From assembly GCF_000422385.1 (NCBI RefSeq), contig NZ_AULR01000003.1, positions 124,001-188,000 on the forward strand: a stretch of 64,000 bases of DNA, read 5' to 3'. A program made the translations under genes and the position numbers. The notes under the pieces are model-generated. The model saw only the letters and a list, made by a program, of their open reading frames with translations, did no database searches and had not been told where the DNA came from. Shown here in pieces: positions 33,165-42,756 of the stretch; within the stretch, counting starts at the first letter, position 1, and every line of letters begins with the position of its first letter. Source of the DNA: Microbacterium indicum DSM 19969 (GTDB lineage Bacteria > Actinomycetota > Actinomycetes > Actinomycetales > Microbacteriaceae).

Positions 33165-33788
33165 CTACGGACGGCGGCCGGGGCGCCCGCCGGGAGCCTG
33201 CGCCCGTCGCGGGCGGAGGATCCAGGCGGCGAGCGCGCCCCCGACGGCGCCGAAGAGATGCGCCTGCCAGGAGACGCCCTGCGCGGCGCCGAAGATGCCC
33301 GTGAGCATGACGCCGCCGTAGGCGATCGCGACGACGACCGCGACGATCGCGTACACGATCCCGCGCCCGAGCGATGGGGCGACGAACGCCCGCGCCAGGA
33401 GGTAGCCGAAGTAGCCGAAGACGACGCCCGACGCCCCGATCGTGAGGGTGCCCGGCGCGTTGAACACCCACGCCCCGACGCCCGAGACGATCGCGGCGAG
33501 GAGCGTGACCGACCAGAAGCGGCGCACGCCGTCGAGCGACGCGATCCCGCCCATCACGAGGAGCGGCCACGTGTTCGAGATGAGGTGCGCCCAGCTCGCG
33601 TGCAGGAGGGGAGCGGCGAGGATGCCGAAGGATCCCGTGAGGCTCCACGACCGGATCCCCAGAACCGAGAACGACCCGGGCAGGATCGCGTCGAGGACCT
33701 GGATCGCCCAGATCGCGATCACGAGGACGGCGGGCTGGGCGAGGCGCGTCAGGATGTTGTCGCGGCTCGGCGCGGGGACGTCGGTCAT
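33165..33788 (-). CDS. Rhomboid family intramembrane serine protease
   Basis: A 207-residue six-TM rhomboid. Catalytic residues are intact: Ser120 in GASGVVFG and His177 in QAHLFGAVGG, with the supporting His68-x-x-x-Asn72 (HLISN) in the second segment. It cleaves membrane-anchored substrates within the bilayer; the target is unknown. The ATG overlaps the stop of the upstream LuxR regulator (ATGA), so the two are coupled. Confidence 0.92.
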   Translation of the reverse strand: MTDVPAPSRDNILTRLAQPAVLVIAIWAIQVLDAILPGSFSVLGIRSWSLTGSFGILAAPLLHASWAHLISNTWPLLVMGGIASLDGVRRFWSVTLLAAIVSGVGAWVFNAPGTLTIGASGVVFGYFGYLLARAFVAPSLGRGIVYAIVAVVVAIAYGGVMLTGIFGAAQGVSWQAHLFGAVGGALAAWILRPRRAQAPGGRPGRRP

Positions 33789-36217
33789 TCGGTGAGCCCC
33801 AATCGGCGGGTGGCGGCGACGGCGTCTGCCCACGAGGAGACGCCGAGCTTGCGGTAGATCGAGCGCAGCTGGGTCTTGACCGTGTTGGGCGAGACGTGCA
33901 GCAGCTGCGCGAGGTGGCGGGTCGACTCGGCGTCGGCGAGGCGGGCGGCGACGGCGCGCTCGCGCTCGCTCAGCGTCATGTCGACGCGGGTCGCCCCCTG
34001 CAGGTCGTCGCGCACGCGCGCGAGCTCGTCGACGAAGCGGCGCCCCGCGGCGTCGAGCCCCAGGTGCTCGGCCTGCGCGATCGTCGCCGCGAGCGCCGCG
34101 CGCCCCTCGATGACGAACGGCAGCACGGGCCGAGCGCGCGAGGCCGAGACGATCGCGAGCGCGAGGTGGTCGCGGGCCGGCCCGTCGGATCCGAGCGCCG
34201 CGTGCGCGTGGAAGAGGAGGGCGTGCGCCCACACCGAGATGATCCCCGTGCCGCGGTCGTCGTGGAAGCGCTCGAGCGCCGCGACGGCGCCCGCGTGGTC
34301 GGACGAGGCGAGGAGCGCGCGCGCCAGCAGCACGTCGAGCGGGCCCGCGGCCGGCGCGTCGCCCCGCAGCTCCTCGAGGGCGGCGACGGCGCGGGCGCTC
34401 TCGCCCGTCTGGATCCACCCCTCGACGCGCGCCCACGTGAGGAGCGCCGTGTGCAGCGGCGAGAGCTCGTGATCCGCGACCGACGCCTGGAAGATCTCGA
34501 GGGATCGGGCCGCGACGTCGGGGGTCTCGAGCAGCCCGTGCGCGACGGTGCGCATCGCGATCGACACGAGCCTCAGCGCGAGCGGGTCGGCGAACGCGGC
34601 CGCCTCGGCGTCGTCGAGCGCCGCCTGCACGGCGGCGGGGTCGACGACGTAGAGCGCGTTCCAGATCTCGACGACGCTCCGCAGCGGGCGCGACTCGACG
34701 CGCGCGCCGATGAGGCTGTCGACGAAGCTCTGGTAGGCGCCGATCGACGGCGCGACGGTCGTCGACGCGATCATGAGGATCTCGTGCGCGTAGCCGGCGA
34801 GCTGCGCGTGGCCGCCCGCGTGGGCGATGGCGGCCGCGGCGGTGAGGCGGTCGGCGGCGAGGCGCGGGTGCGTCGCGTCGAAAGCGCTGAGCCCCGCGTG
34901 CACGAGGAGGTTCGCGAGGACGGCGGTGCGCTCGGGGCCGTCGTCGGCGCGCCCTCCGTTCTCGTTCGCGAGCCGGTCGTGCAGGTCGTGGGCCTCGGCG
35001 TAGCGTCCCTCAAGGCGCAGGATCACGCCGCGCAGCACCTCGGCCATGAGCGCGATGCTCGGGCAGACGTCGTCGCCGGCCGTCGCCTGGTCGAGGAGGC
35101 GCGCGGCGGCGCGGCGGTCGGCGGCCGTGATCCGGCCCGAGTGGCCCGCGCTCGTCACGTCGATGAGGGTGCGCGCGGCGGCGATCCGGAGCGACGGATC
35201 CGCCGCGGCGCGCGTCGCCTCCTCGAGCCACGGCGCGACCCGCGCGACGTCGAGCTCGCCGAGCTGCCACCAGTGCTCCGTGAGCAGCCGCCTGCGGGCG
35301 CCGGGCAGATCCGCGACGACGTTCCAGCCGTCCTCGACGGCGCCCGTCCGAAGCAGCCGCGACGCGAGCTCGGCGACGACGGCGTCGACGGCGCCCGCCT
35401 GCGCCTCGGCCTCGATGCGGCGGATCACGGCGCCGCGGATGTCGGGGCGCAGCTGGATCGTCTCGGTCTCGATGTCCTCGACGAAGAACCCCGACTGCAG
35501 GATGTTGTCGAGGGCGGCGCGGACGACCTCGTCGAGGTCCCAGACCGCGAGGAGGGTGCGCCGCGGCATGGGGCCGATGCGGGCCGACGCGAGGACGGCC
35601 GCCCAGGCGTTCGGGCGGAAGACCCCCGCCGCGGCGTCGCTCGAGAACGCCTCGGTCGCCTCCTGGCTGCCCGCCCGGATCGCCTGCTCGTCGAGGGATC
35701 CGCGCGCCGCGGCCGCGCGCAGCACGGCGTCGACGAAGCCCGCGTGCGTGCCGATGCGCTCGAGCAGCTGCGCGGCGTCGTCCCACGCGAGGTCGAGGCC
35801 CAGCTGGGCGGCGCGGTCGAGCGCCTCGTCGGGCGTGAACCCGAAGAGGGATCCCGCGAAGACGCGCTCCGGCCGGAACCCCCGGCCGGGCAGCTGCGGG
35901 GGCCAGCGGGTCGACGACACCGCGATGAGGGTCGCGTCCGGCCAGCGCTCGCGCGCGTTGACCACGGCCTGGCCGTGCGGCTCGCGCATGCCCTCGAGGT
36001 CGAGCACGACGACGTCGGCGTCGGGGGCGGAGGCGGGCACCTTGGTGCGGTTCGACGACCACTCGACGAGCTCGCGGCCCGAGCCGGCGAGCCACTCGCG
36101 CACGCTCGTGGCGACGCCCGAGCGGTGCTGCGCCGTGACGAGGACGGTCGATCCCGGCATCACGCGCTCCCAGAGCGACACGAGGCGCGGCCGACTGAGA
36201 CGCTCGTCCATCGCCAT
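33785..36217 (-). CDS. Large LuxR-family regulator with degenerate ATPase N-terminus
   Basis: An 810-residue regulator of LAL/MalT-like size. The C-terminal 60 residues are a LuxR helix-turn-helix (LSERERAVAARLA, then VSPNTVKTQLRSIYRKLGV). The middle is helical and TPR-like. The N-terminal ATPase region keeps a Walker B-like strand (ADVVVLDLEG), but the expected P-loop reads TAQHRSGVATS, without a GKT/S. ATP binding is therefore doubtful. AAGGGG lies nine bases before the ATG at 36217. It is upstream of and coupled to the rhomboid gene. Possible targets include the MFS gene upstream, by position only. Confidence 0.85.
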   Translation of the reverse strand: MAMDERLSRPRLVSLWERVMPGSTVLVTAQHRSGVATSVREWLAGSGRELVEWSSNRTKVPASAPDADVVVLDLEGMREPHGQAVVNARERWPDATLIAVSSTRWPPQLPGRGFRPERVFAGSLFGFTPDEALDRAAQLGLDLAWDDAAQLLERIGTHAGFVDAVLRAAAARGSLDEQAIRAGSQEATEAFSSDAAAGVFRPNAWAAVLASARIGPMPRRTLLAVWDLDEVVRAALDNILQSGFFVEDIETETIQLRPDIRGAVIRRIEAEAQAGAVDAVVAELASRLLRTGAVEDGWNVVADLPGARRRLLTEHWWQLGELDVARVAPWLEEATRAAADPSLRIAAARTLIDVTSAGHSGRITAADRRAAARLLDQATAGDDVCPSIALMAEVLRGVILRLEGRYAEAHDLHDRLANENGGRADDGPERTAVLANLLVHAGLSAFDATHPRLAADRLTAAAAIAHAGGHAQLAGYAHEILMIASTTVAPSIGAYQSFVDSLIGARVESRPLRSVVEIWNALYVVDPAAVQAALDDAEAAAFADPLALRLVSIAMRTVAHGLLETPDVAARSLEIFQASVADHELSPLHTALLTWARVEGWIQTGESARAVAALEELRGDAPAAGPLDVLLARALLASSDHAGAVAALERFHDDRGTGIISVWAHALLFHAHAALGSDGPARDHLALAIVSASRARPVLPFVIEGRAALAATIAQAEHLGLDAAGRRFVDELARVRDDLQGATRVDMTLSERERAVAARLADAESTRHLAQLLHVSPNTVKTQLRSIYRKLGVSSWADAVAATRRLGLTE

Positions 36218-36459
36218 GTGCTCACCCCTTGCGCGCGTGGTTCCCTCGTATCCTCGCACGCCCGGGGTGATCCGGATGATTCGAGGGTGAGAGGCGGGTG
36301 AAACAGCGCGGAACGGCCGTGATCGCGCGGGTCCGGTCGGTAACGTCAGAGCTGTCGGATCTCGCGGATACCGCGCCGACGAAACCGCAAGGTGTGGGGC
36401 CCGGGACGCGATCGGGGGAGCGCAGCCCGGGCTTCCTTCGTGTACGGGGCCTGCCGCGC

Positions 36460-37848
36460 TCAGCGCGCGTCGCGCACGGGCAGCAGAATCAGGAGCCCCG
36501 CGAGCAGCACGACGACGATGCCGAGCACGCCGTACAGCGTCGCCCCCGTGATCGCGATGAGCAGCGCCCAGAGCGCCGACGACATCCAGCTCGCGGCGCG
36601 GCCCGTCGTCGCGTACAGGCCGAAGATCTCGCCCTCCCGGCCCGCGGGCGTGACGCGGGCGAGGAAGGAGCGGCCGGCCGACTGGGCGGGGCCGACGCAC
36701 GCGCAGAGGACGAGGCCTCCGACCCAGAACACCATGGATCCGAGGCCCGCGAGGGCGAACACCGCGATGCCCGCGACGATCATGACGACGAGCGACGACA
36801 CGATGATCGCCTTGGGGCCGTAGCGGTCGTCCCACCGCCCGACGAGGATCGTCGAGAGCCCCGCGATGAGGTTCGCCGCGATGCCGAAGATCACGAGCTC
36901 GATGAACCCGAAGCCGAAGACGCTGCCCGCGATGACGGCGCCGAAGGTGAACACGCCGCTGAGCCCGTCGCGGAAGACGCTCGACGCGACGAGGAACCAG
37001 AACGTGTTGCGCGTCGACGGCGAGCGGTAGAGGCTGACGACGTCCTTCACGAGCAGGGCGTAGCTGCGGAGGAAGCCCACGCGGCGTGACGGCTTGCCGA
37101 TCGGGTCCGGCTCGGGGACCGCGACGAAGACAGGGATCGTGAAGGCGATCGCCCAGACCGCGCAGCCGACCGCGATGATCCGGAACGGGAGCCCGCCGTC
37201 GTCGGAGATCCCGAACCAGTCGGAGACGTAGAACACGACGACGAGGACGAGCGCGACGATGCCGCCGATGTAGCCGAAGCCCCACCCGAGCCCCGAGATG
37301 CGGCCGACGTTCTTCGGGGTCGCGATGCTCACGAGCAGGGAGTTGGCGTTGACGGATCCGATCTCGCTGAACACCGTGCCGACAGCGACGAGCGCGACGC
37401 CGAGCCAGAACAGCTGCGGGGTCGGCTCGGCGAACCAGAGGCCGAGCATCGCGAGGATCATGCCGCCCGTGCCAATGCCGAGCCAGAGCTTCTGCCTGCC
37501 CGCCGCGTCGGCCTGCTGGCCGAGGACGGGCGCGATCGCGAGGATCAGGAGGCCCGCGATCGTCGTGCCGAGGCCGAGCCCCGACGCGAGGTCGGCGAGC
37601 GCGCGGAGCTTGAGCGGATCCTCGTCGTCGAGTGCCGCGACGTCGGCGGGGAGGAAGGCGTCGGTCGTCAGGTAGAGCGCCGTGAAGATGAAGGTGACGA
37701 TGACGGTGTTGAACGGCTGCGTCCCCCAGTCCCAGAACGCCCACGACAGGATCGTGGAGCGCTTCGCGGGCTCGCGGTCGAGCTGCTTCTGGAGGCCGAT
37801 GACGGGGAGGGCCTCGCTGTCGGCGGCCGCCGGGACGTGTTCGGGCAT
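36460..37848 (-). CDS. MFS transporter, UMF1/Atg22-like
   Basis: A 462-residue, 12-segment membrane transporter. The stretch LSWAFWDWGTQPFNTVIVTFIF near residue 34 is typical of the UMF1 (unknown major facilitator 1, Atg22-like) group; substrates are unknown. A -10 box TACCCT (37860 to 37855) ends six bases before the ATG, so it is probably leaderless. It is divergent from dnaK across 177 bases. The 242 bases after its stop hold no gene and lead to the LuxR gene. Confidence 0.88.
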   Translation of the reverse strand: MPEHVPAAADSEALPVIGLQKQLDREPAKRSTILSWAFWDWGTQPFNTVIVTFIFTALYLTTDAFLPADVAALDDEDPLKLRALADLASGLGLGTTIAGLLILAIAPVLGQQADAAGRQKLWLGIGTGGMILAMLGLWFAEPTPQLFWLGVALVAVGTVFSEIGSVNANSLLVSIATPKNVGRISGLGWGFGYIGGIVALVLVVVFYVSDWFGISDDGGLPFRIIAVGCAVWAIAFTIPVFVAVPEPDPIGKPSRRVGFLRSYALLVKDVVSLYRSPSTRNTFWFLVASSVFRDGLSGVFTFGAVIAGSVFGFGFIELVIFGIAANLIAGLSTILVGRWDDRYGPKAIIVSSLVVMIVAGIAVFALAGLGSMVFWVGGLVLCACVGPAQSAGRSFLARVTPAGREGEIFGLYATTGRAASWMSSALWALLIAITGATLYGVLGIVVVLLAGLLILLPVRDAR

Positions 37849-37914
37849 GCGCGCAGGGTATCCCGCCGGAGGGAACCGCCGGTTGCCCGCCGTTCCCCGG
37901 AGTTCATCTCAAAA

Positions 37915-37935
37915 CCTGAGCCGGGTCATATCAAG
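37915..37935 (+). promoter_or_regulatory. Upstream HAIR-like HspR operator (degenerate)
   Basis: CCTGAGC, seven bases, TATCAAG: the spacing of the HspR-binding HAIR element (CTTGAGT-N7-ACTCAAG) with a weaker match. It is located just before the -35 box of dnaK, 52 bases upstream of the better site. Confidence 0.5.
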
Positions 37936-37939
37936 TTTA

Positions 37940-37968
37940 TTGACAGGGCGGATCGCGCGCGGTACAGT
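37940..37968 (+). promoter_or_regulatory. dnaK operon promoter
   Basis: Consensus -35 TTGACA at 37940-37945, a 17-base spacer, and -10 TACAGT at 37963-37968. This is the strongest housekeeping-sigma promoter in the window. The -10 box and start site overlap the HAIR operator, explaining repression by HspR. Confidence 0.85.
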
Positions 37969-37987
37969 TGAGCCATCGCGACTCAAG
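37967..37987 (+). promoter_or_regulatory. HAIR operator for HspR at the dnaK promoter
   Basis: GTTGAGC-N7-ACTCAAG matches the HAIR inverted repeat with exact seven-base spacing. It covers the end of the -10 box and the transcription start region, so HspR bound here would block polymerase. hspR is the fourth gene of the same operon, giving autoregulation. Confidence 0.88.
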
Positions 37988-38025
37988 TATCGCGACCTGA
38001 CTTCGCCAACGAATGGAGTAACGAC

Positions 38026-39873
38026 ATGGCACGTGCTGTGGGTATCGACCTCGGAACGACCAACTCGGTCGTCGCCGTCCTCGAGGGCGGCGAGCCCAAG
38101 GTCATCGCGAACGCCGAGGGCATGCGCACGACCCCGTCGGTCGTGGCCTTCGCCAAGGACGGTGAGGTGCTCGTCGGCGAGACCGCCAAGCGCCAGGCCG
38201 TCACGAACGTCGACCACACGATCGCCTCGGTCAAGCGCCACATGGGCACCGACTGGACGTTCGCGGTCGAGGACAAGAAGTACACGCCGCAGGAGATCTC
38301 CTCGCGCATCCTCCAGAAGCTGAAGCGCGACGCCGAGCAGTACCTCGGCGACACCGTGACCGACGCCGTCATCACGGTCCCCGCGTACTTCAACGACGCC
38401 GAGCGCCAGGCCACGAAGGAGGCCGGCGAGATCGCGGGCCTCAACGTCCTGCGCATCGTCAACGAGCCCACGGCCGCCGCCCTCGCGTACGGCCTCGACA
38501 AGGGCCAGGAGGACGAGCTCATCCTCGTCTTCGACCTCGGCGGCGGAACGTTCGACGTCTCGCTCCTCGAGGTGGGCAAGGACGACGACTTCTCGACGAT
38601 CCAGGTGCGCTCCACCTCGGGCGACAACCGCCTCGGCGGCGACGACTGGGACCAGCGCGTCGTCGACTGGCTGATCACGCAGTTCAAGGCGACGACGGGC
38701 GTCGACGTCGCGGGCGACAAGATCGCGCTGCAGCGCCTCAAGGAGGCCGCCGAGCAGGCGAAGAAGGAGCTCTCGTCGAGCGCCTCGACGAGCATCAACC
38801 TTCCCTACCTGTCGCTGACGGCCGAGGGCCCCGCGTCGCTGAGTGAGACGCTCACCCGCGCGAAGTTCGAGGAGCTCACGAGCGACCTGCTCGAGCGCAC
38901 CAAGAAGCCCTTCGACGACGTCATCCGCGAGGCCGGCATCAAGGTCGCCGACATCGCCCACGTCGTGCTCGTCGGCGGATCGACCCGCATGCCCGCCGTG
39001 AGCGAGCTCGTCAAGAAGGTCGCGGGCAAGGAGCCCAACAAGGGCGTCAACCCCGACGAGGTCGTCGCCGTGGGCGCCGCCCTGCAGGCCGGCGTGCTGA
39101 AGGGCGAGCGCAAGGACGTCCTCCTCATCGACGTGACCCCGCTGTCCCTCGGCATCGAGACCAAGGGCGGCATCATGACGAAGCTCATCGAGCGCAACAC
39201 CGCGATCCCGACCAAGCGCAGCGAGACGTTCACGACGGCCGAGGACAACCAGCCGTCGGTGGCGATCCAGGTGTTCCAGGGCGAGCGCGAGTTCACCCGC
39301 GACAACAAGCCGCTCGGCACCTTCGAGCTCACGGGCATCGCCCCGGCCCCCCGCGGCCTGCCGCAGGTCGAGGTCACGTTCGACATCGACGCGAACGGCA
39401 TCGTCCACGTGTCGGCCCAGGACAAGGGCACGGGCAAGGAGCAGTCGATGACCATCACGGGCGGATCCTCGCTCGCGAAGGAGGACATCGACCGCATGGT
39501 GCGCGAGGCCGAGGAGAACGCGGCCGAGGACAAGAAGCGCCGCGAGGCCGCCGACACCCGCAACCAGGCCGAGACGCTCGCCTACTCGGTCGAGAAGCTC
39601 ATCGCCGACAACGACGAGAAGCTCCCCGCCGACGTCAAGGAGTCGGTCTCGGCCGACGTCGCGGCGCTCAAGACGGCCCTCGCGGGCGATGACGACGACG
39701 CCGTGAAGACGGCGCTCGACGCCCTGAACGCGAGCCAGACCAAGCTCGGCGAGGCGCTCTACGCGCAGGCCCAGCAGGAGCCGGCCGCCGACGCGGCGCC
39801 CGAGGCCGACGCCTCGAGCGACGAAGACGTGGTCGACGCCGAGGTCATCGACGACGAGGACGAGAAGAAGTAA
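38026..39873 (+). CDS. dnaK: Hsp70 chaperone DnaK
   Basis: A 615-residue ATP-dependent chaperone. The phosphate-binding motif GIDLGTTNS is at residues 5-13, with [13 protein letters not shown] and [12 protein letters not shown] in the ATPase domain. The substrate-binding domain and helical lid follow, with an acidic C-terminal tail ([12 protein letters not shown]). GGAG lies nine bases before the ATG. First gene of the HspR-controlled operon, two bases before grpE. Confidence 0.99.
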   Translation: MARAVGIDLGTTNSVVAVLEGGEPKVIANAEGMRTTPSVVAFAKDGEVLVGETAKRQAVTNVDHTIASVKRHMGTDWTFAVEDKKYTPQEISSRILQKLKRDAEQYLGDTVTDAVITVPAYFNDAERQATKEAGEIAGLNVLRIVNEPTAAALAYGLDKGQEDELILVFDLGGGTFDVSLLEVGKDDDFSTIQVRSTSGDNRLGGDDWDQRVVDWLITQFKATTGVDVAGDKIALQRLKEAAEQAKKELSSSASTSINLPYLSLTAEGPASLSETLTRAKFEELTSDLLERTKKPFDDVIREAGIKVADIAHVVLVGGSTRMPAVSELVKKVAGKEPNKGVNPDEVVAVGAALQAGVLKGERKDVLLIDVTPLSLGIETKGGIMTKLIERNTAIPTKRSETFTTAEDNQPSVAIQVFQGEREFTRDNKPLGTFELTGIAPAPRGLPQVEVTFDIDANGIVHVSAQDKGTGKEQSMTITGGSSLAKEDIDRMVREAEENAAEDKKRREAADTRNQAETLAYSVEKLIADNDEKLPADVKESVSADVAALKTALAGDDDDAVKTALDALNASQTKLGEALYAQAQQEPAADAAPEADASSDEDVVDAEVIDDEDEKK

Positions 39874-39875
39874 TC

Positions 39876-40472
39876 ATGGCAGCGACGGATCCCACCGAGC
39901 CGAACGGCGACGACGAGATCCAGCAGCCCGACGAGGCGGGGGCCGAGGACACGGCCCCCGCCTCGGGGGGATCTGCTGACGGCGACGGCCTGACGGTCGA
40001 CGACATCCTCGACGCCGAGCAGACCGACGAGGCGGCCGAGGCCGAGAAGAGCGACTACGAGACGCAGCTGCTCCACGACCTCAAGCGCCTGCAGGCCGAG
40101 TACGCGAACTACCGCCGCCGCACCGAGGAGCAGCGCCAGGTCGAGATCGACCGGGCGACGGGCCAGGTGGCCAAGCGCCTCCTCCCCGTGCTCGACGACC
40201 TCGACCGCGCGGCCAAGGCCGGCGACCTGCCCGAGGGCTCTGCCTTCGCGCTCGTGGCCGACAAGATGCGCGGCGTCGCCGAGGGCACGGGCCTCGTGGC
40301 CTACGGCGCGGCGGGCGACGTGTTCGACCCGCAGCAGCACGAGGCGGTCTTCCAGCAGCCGACGCCGGGAGCCGAGACGGCGACGATCCTCGAGGTCGTC
40401 GAGGTCGGCTATCGCCTGGGCGACATCGAGCTGCGCCCCGCGAAGGTCGTCGTCGCGGTCCCCGCCGAGTAA
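39876..40472 (+). CDS. grpE: Nucleotide exchange factor GrpE
   Basis: A 198-residue GrpE that releases ADP from DnaK. The N-terminal 60 residues are acidic and disordered. A long helix follows (YETQLLHDLKRLQAEYANYRRRTEEQRQ), then the beta domain with VLDDLDRA, QQHEAVFQ and the ending LRPAKVVVA. It starts two bases after dnaK and is surely co-transcribed. Confidence 0.97.
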   Translation: MAATDPTEPNGDDEIQQPDEAGAEDTAPASGGSADGDGLTVDDILDAEQTDEAAEAEKSDYETQLLHDLKRLQAEYANYRRRTEEQRQVEIDRATGQVAKRLLPVLDDLDRAAKAGDLPEGSAFALVADKMRGVAEGTGLVAYGAAGDVFDPQQHEAVFQQPTPGAETATILEVVEVGYRLGDIELRPAKVVVAVPAE

Positions 40473-40502
40473 CTCCGGCGTCAGAACACCAAGAAGGAAC
40501 GC

Positions 40503-41456
40503 ATGGCAAACCAGGACTGGTTCGACAAGGACTTCTACAAGGTCCTGGGCGTCTCGAAGGACGTCAGCGAGGCCGATCTCAAGAAGACCTATCGCAAGCT
40601 CGCGCGGAAGCACCACCCGGACTCCAACCCGGGCGACGCCGCCGCCGAGGCGAAGTTCAAGGAGATCAGCGAGGCGTACTCCGTGCTCTCGGACGCCGAG
40701 CAGCGCAAGGAGTACGACGAGCTGCGCGCGATGGGATCCGGGGCCCGCTTCACGGCGGGGGCCGGATCCCAGGGCGGCGGCTTCGAGGACGTCTTCAGCC
40801 GGTTCGCGCAGCGGGGCGGCGGCTCGCCCGACTTCGACGACATCTTCTCGATGTTCGGCGGGGCGACGGGCGGCCGGCCCGCGGGCTTCGGCGCGGGCGC
40901 TGGGTTCGGCGGCCCGCAGAAGGGTGCAGACACGCGCGCCCGCACGACGATCGACTTCATGACGGCCGCGAAGGGCGAGACGATCTCGCTCCGCGGCGAG
41001 GACGGCAAGCCGTTCAAGGTCAAGATCCCCGCCGGCGTCGCCGACGGGCAGAAGATCCGCCTCCGCGGCCGCGGCCGCGCGTCGACGTCGGGTGGGGCCA
41101 ACGGCGACATCGTCGTCGAGGTCTCGGTGCGCCCGCACCCCGTGTTCTCGCGCGACGGCCTCAACCTGCGCCTCACGGTGCCCGTCCTCTTCACCGAGGC
41201 GGTGCTCGGCACGACGATCGAGGTCCCGACGCTGGACGGCGACCGCGTCAAGCTGCGCGTCGCCCCCGGCACGCCGTCGGGGCGCGTTCTGCGGGTCAAG
41301 GGGCGCGGCATGACGACGTCGAAGGGCACGGGCGACATGCTGGCCGAGGTGCAGATCGCGGTCCCGTCGCACCTGACCGACGAGCAGACCGAGGCGCTCG
41401 AAGCGTACCGGGCCGTCGAGTCGCCCGAGGATCCGCGCGCCGCGCTGTTCCGGTGA
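40503..41456 (+). CDS. dnaJ: DnaJ co-chaperone lacking the zinc finger (type II, CbpA-like)
   Basis: A 317-residue J-domain protein that stimulates DnaK. The J domain (residues 9-75) has the essential HPD motif (KHHPDSN). A Gly/Phe-rich linker (about 80-140) follows, then the two C-terminal substrate-binding domains. No CxxCxGxG repeats are present, so this is the type II form, unlike the zinc-finger DnaJ of the Streptomyces and Mycobacterium dnaK operons. Located 30 bases after grpE, with AAGGA upstream of the ATG. Confidence 0.95.
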   Translation: MANQDWFDKDFYKVLGVSKDVSEADLKKTYRKLARKHHPDSNPGDAAAEAKFKEISEAYSVLSDAEQRKEYDELRAMGSGARFTAGAGSQGGGFEDVFSRFAQRGGGSPDFDDIFSMFGGATGGRPAGFGAGAGFGGPQKGADTRARTTIDFMTAAKGETISLRGEDGKPFKVKIPAGVADGQKIRLRGRGRASTSGGANGDIVVEVSVRPHPVFSRDGLNLRLTVPVLFTEAVLGTTIEVPTLDGDRVKLRVAPGTPSGRVLRVKGRGMTTSKGTGDMLAEVQIAVPSHLTDEQTEALEAYRAVESPEDPRAALFR

Positions 41457-41494
41457 CCCGACGCGCCACGATCGACTGAGAGGAGGGGATGCAG

Positions 41495-41929
41495 ATGCAG
41501 CTGCCGGACGGCGTGACCGACACCGACCCGATCTTCCCGATCGCGGCGGCGAGCGAGCTCTCGGGCCTGCACCCGCAGACCCTCCGCCAGTACGACAGGA
41601 TCGGCCTCGTCGTGCCGGGGCGCACGCGGGGCGGATCCCGGAGGTATTCGCTGCGCGACATCGCGCAGCTCGGCGAGATCGCGCGCCTCTCGGGCGAGGG
41701 GGTCCCTCTCGCCGTGATCCAGCGAATGCTCGACCTCGAGAACGAGGTGCAGCACCTGCGTGCCGAGGTGCGCACGCTCGAGCGCGAGCTGCGCGAGGAG
41801 CAGCAGAACCGCCCGGGCGCCCGCGTCTTCGCGACGAACGCGCGCGGCGGCGTCGTGACGCTGACGGGCGGGGCCACGCGGATCCGCCGCCAGACCGACG
41901 TCGTCGTCTGGCGGCCACCGATCGAGTAG
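41495..41929 (+). CDS. hspR: Heat-shock repressor HspR (MerR family)
   Basis: A 144-residue MerR-type repressor of the dnaK operon. The helix-turn-helix is PIFPIAAASELSGLHPQTLRQYDRIGLVVP with the wing RGGSRRYSLRDI, then a coiled-coil helix (MLDLENEVQHLRAEVRTLERELREEQQ). The ATG at 41495 is chosen because AGGAGGGG at 41481-41488 abuts the ATG at 41489. It acts at the HAIR sites before dnaK, with DnaK as the likely co-repressor as in Streptomyces. The IS remnant begins directly after its stop. Confidence 0.95.
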   Translation: MQLPDGVTDTDPIFPIAAASELSGLHPQTLRQYDRIGLVVPGRTRGGSRRYSLRDIAQLGEIARLSGEGVPLAVIQRMLDLENEVQHLRAEVRTLERELREEQQNRPGARVFATNARGGVVTLTGGATRIRRQTDVVVWRPPIE

Positions 41930-42640
41930 GGCACGTCTGACATTTTCCGGATCCAGGCGTCGACCGCGTTGAGAATCACGGCCGCGGGGTAGACGATCGC
42001 GGGTTTGTCGTACCGGATGGCCAGCCGTTGCCGATGCTTAATGTGGCTGTAGCGGCGCTCGATGATGTTGCGACCATCGTCGTCGGCGTCGTCGGGGCCG
42101 ACACGAGTCTGCCGATGAGTGATCCGCGCCGCTCGCGGTGTCCTCGCTGATCGGGCGCCTCGGGGATGGCCACATTGAAGCCACGGTCGCGCAGAAGCCG
42201 GGGCGCGCGAGATGAGTATGTGTTGTCACCGTGGACAGCATCTGGTCGCGTCCATCGCCGGCCAGGAGAGCGGCCGGCGCTCGCCCGCGCCATCAGTGGT
42301 GGGGGCATCGGTGAGTCGCCCGCCTGGCCCGCGGGGAGCAACGCGGCCAGCGGCAGGGTATTGCCGTCGACGAATGGTGGATCTTCGTCGAGAGCGCGTC
42401 TTGCAAGCGCCCGACGGTGTAATCAGGTGGCTGGACGCGAACGTTCTTGTAGTTCGAACCAGACTCAGTGAGGCGCTTCGTGTGTGTCGCGTGTTGATGC
42501 GCTCGGACGTTCGTGGAGCCCACCGACAGCGACCAATCCATCAGTCTCGCGCCTCGCCCGTAGCGGTGGGGGCTTGACCCCGCCATGTGCCATCTGTGGC
42601 CATGTGGTGATGCCCCGTGCGCGCCGCCCTTCCGACAGCT
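41930..42640 (-). pseudogene. Decayed IS5-family transposase
   Basis: Minus-strand fragments in different frames line up with an IS5-type transposase. From the N-terminal side these are MDWSLSVGSTNVRAHQHATHTKR (near 42550-42470), LSTKIHH (near 42380), then NTYSSRAPRLLRDRGFNVAIPEAPDQRGHRERRGS (near 42230-42120), and finally RQRLAIRYDKPAIVYPAAVILNAVDAWIRKMSDVP, ending at about 41932. Frameshifts and missing segments make it inactive. The first part is also absent. It fills the gap between hspR and the accessory island and marks its left boundary. I found no matching inverted-repeat pair. Confidence 0.8.
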
Positions 42641-42727
42641 TCTGAGGCCCTGACCGGACGCTGATGGCTGTGGGGTCGAGGTTAGAGGCGGGATTATATA
42701 TTTCGATACCGAAGCGCCGTCGCGATT

Positions 42728-42756
42728 TTGTCGAACATCCGATGAACGACTAGTGT
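42728..42756 (+). promoter_or_regulatory. Promoter of the island operon
   Basis: TTGTCG at 42728-42733, a 17-base spacer and TAGTGT at 42751-42756 match the housekeeping consensus. The GTG start at 42764 is seven bases further, so the first gene is probably leaderless. An AT-rich tract (TTATATATTTCGATA) lies about 30 bases upstream of the -35. Confidence 0.65.

Noticed and set aside
36388-36433. GCCCGGG repeats after the minus-strand MFS gene as a terminator
   Set aside because: The arms are short and widely spaced with several alternative pairings; not convincing.
36218-37744. Upstream extension of the LuxR regulator frame towards the MFS gene
   Set aside because: The added residues are Arg-rich shadow sequence of the MFS gene; AAGGGG and ATG at 36217 define a proper start.
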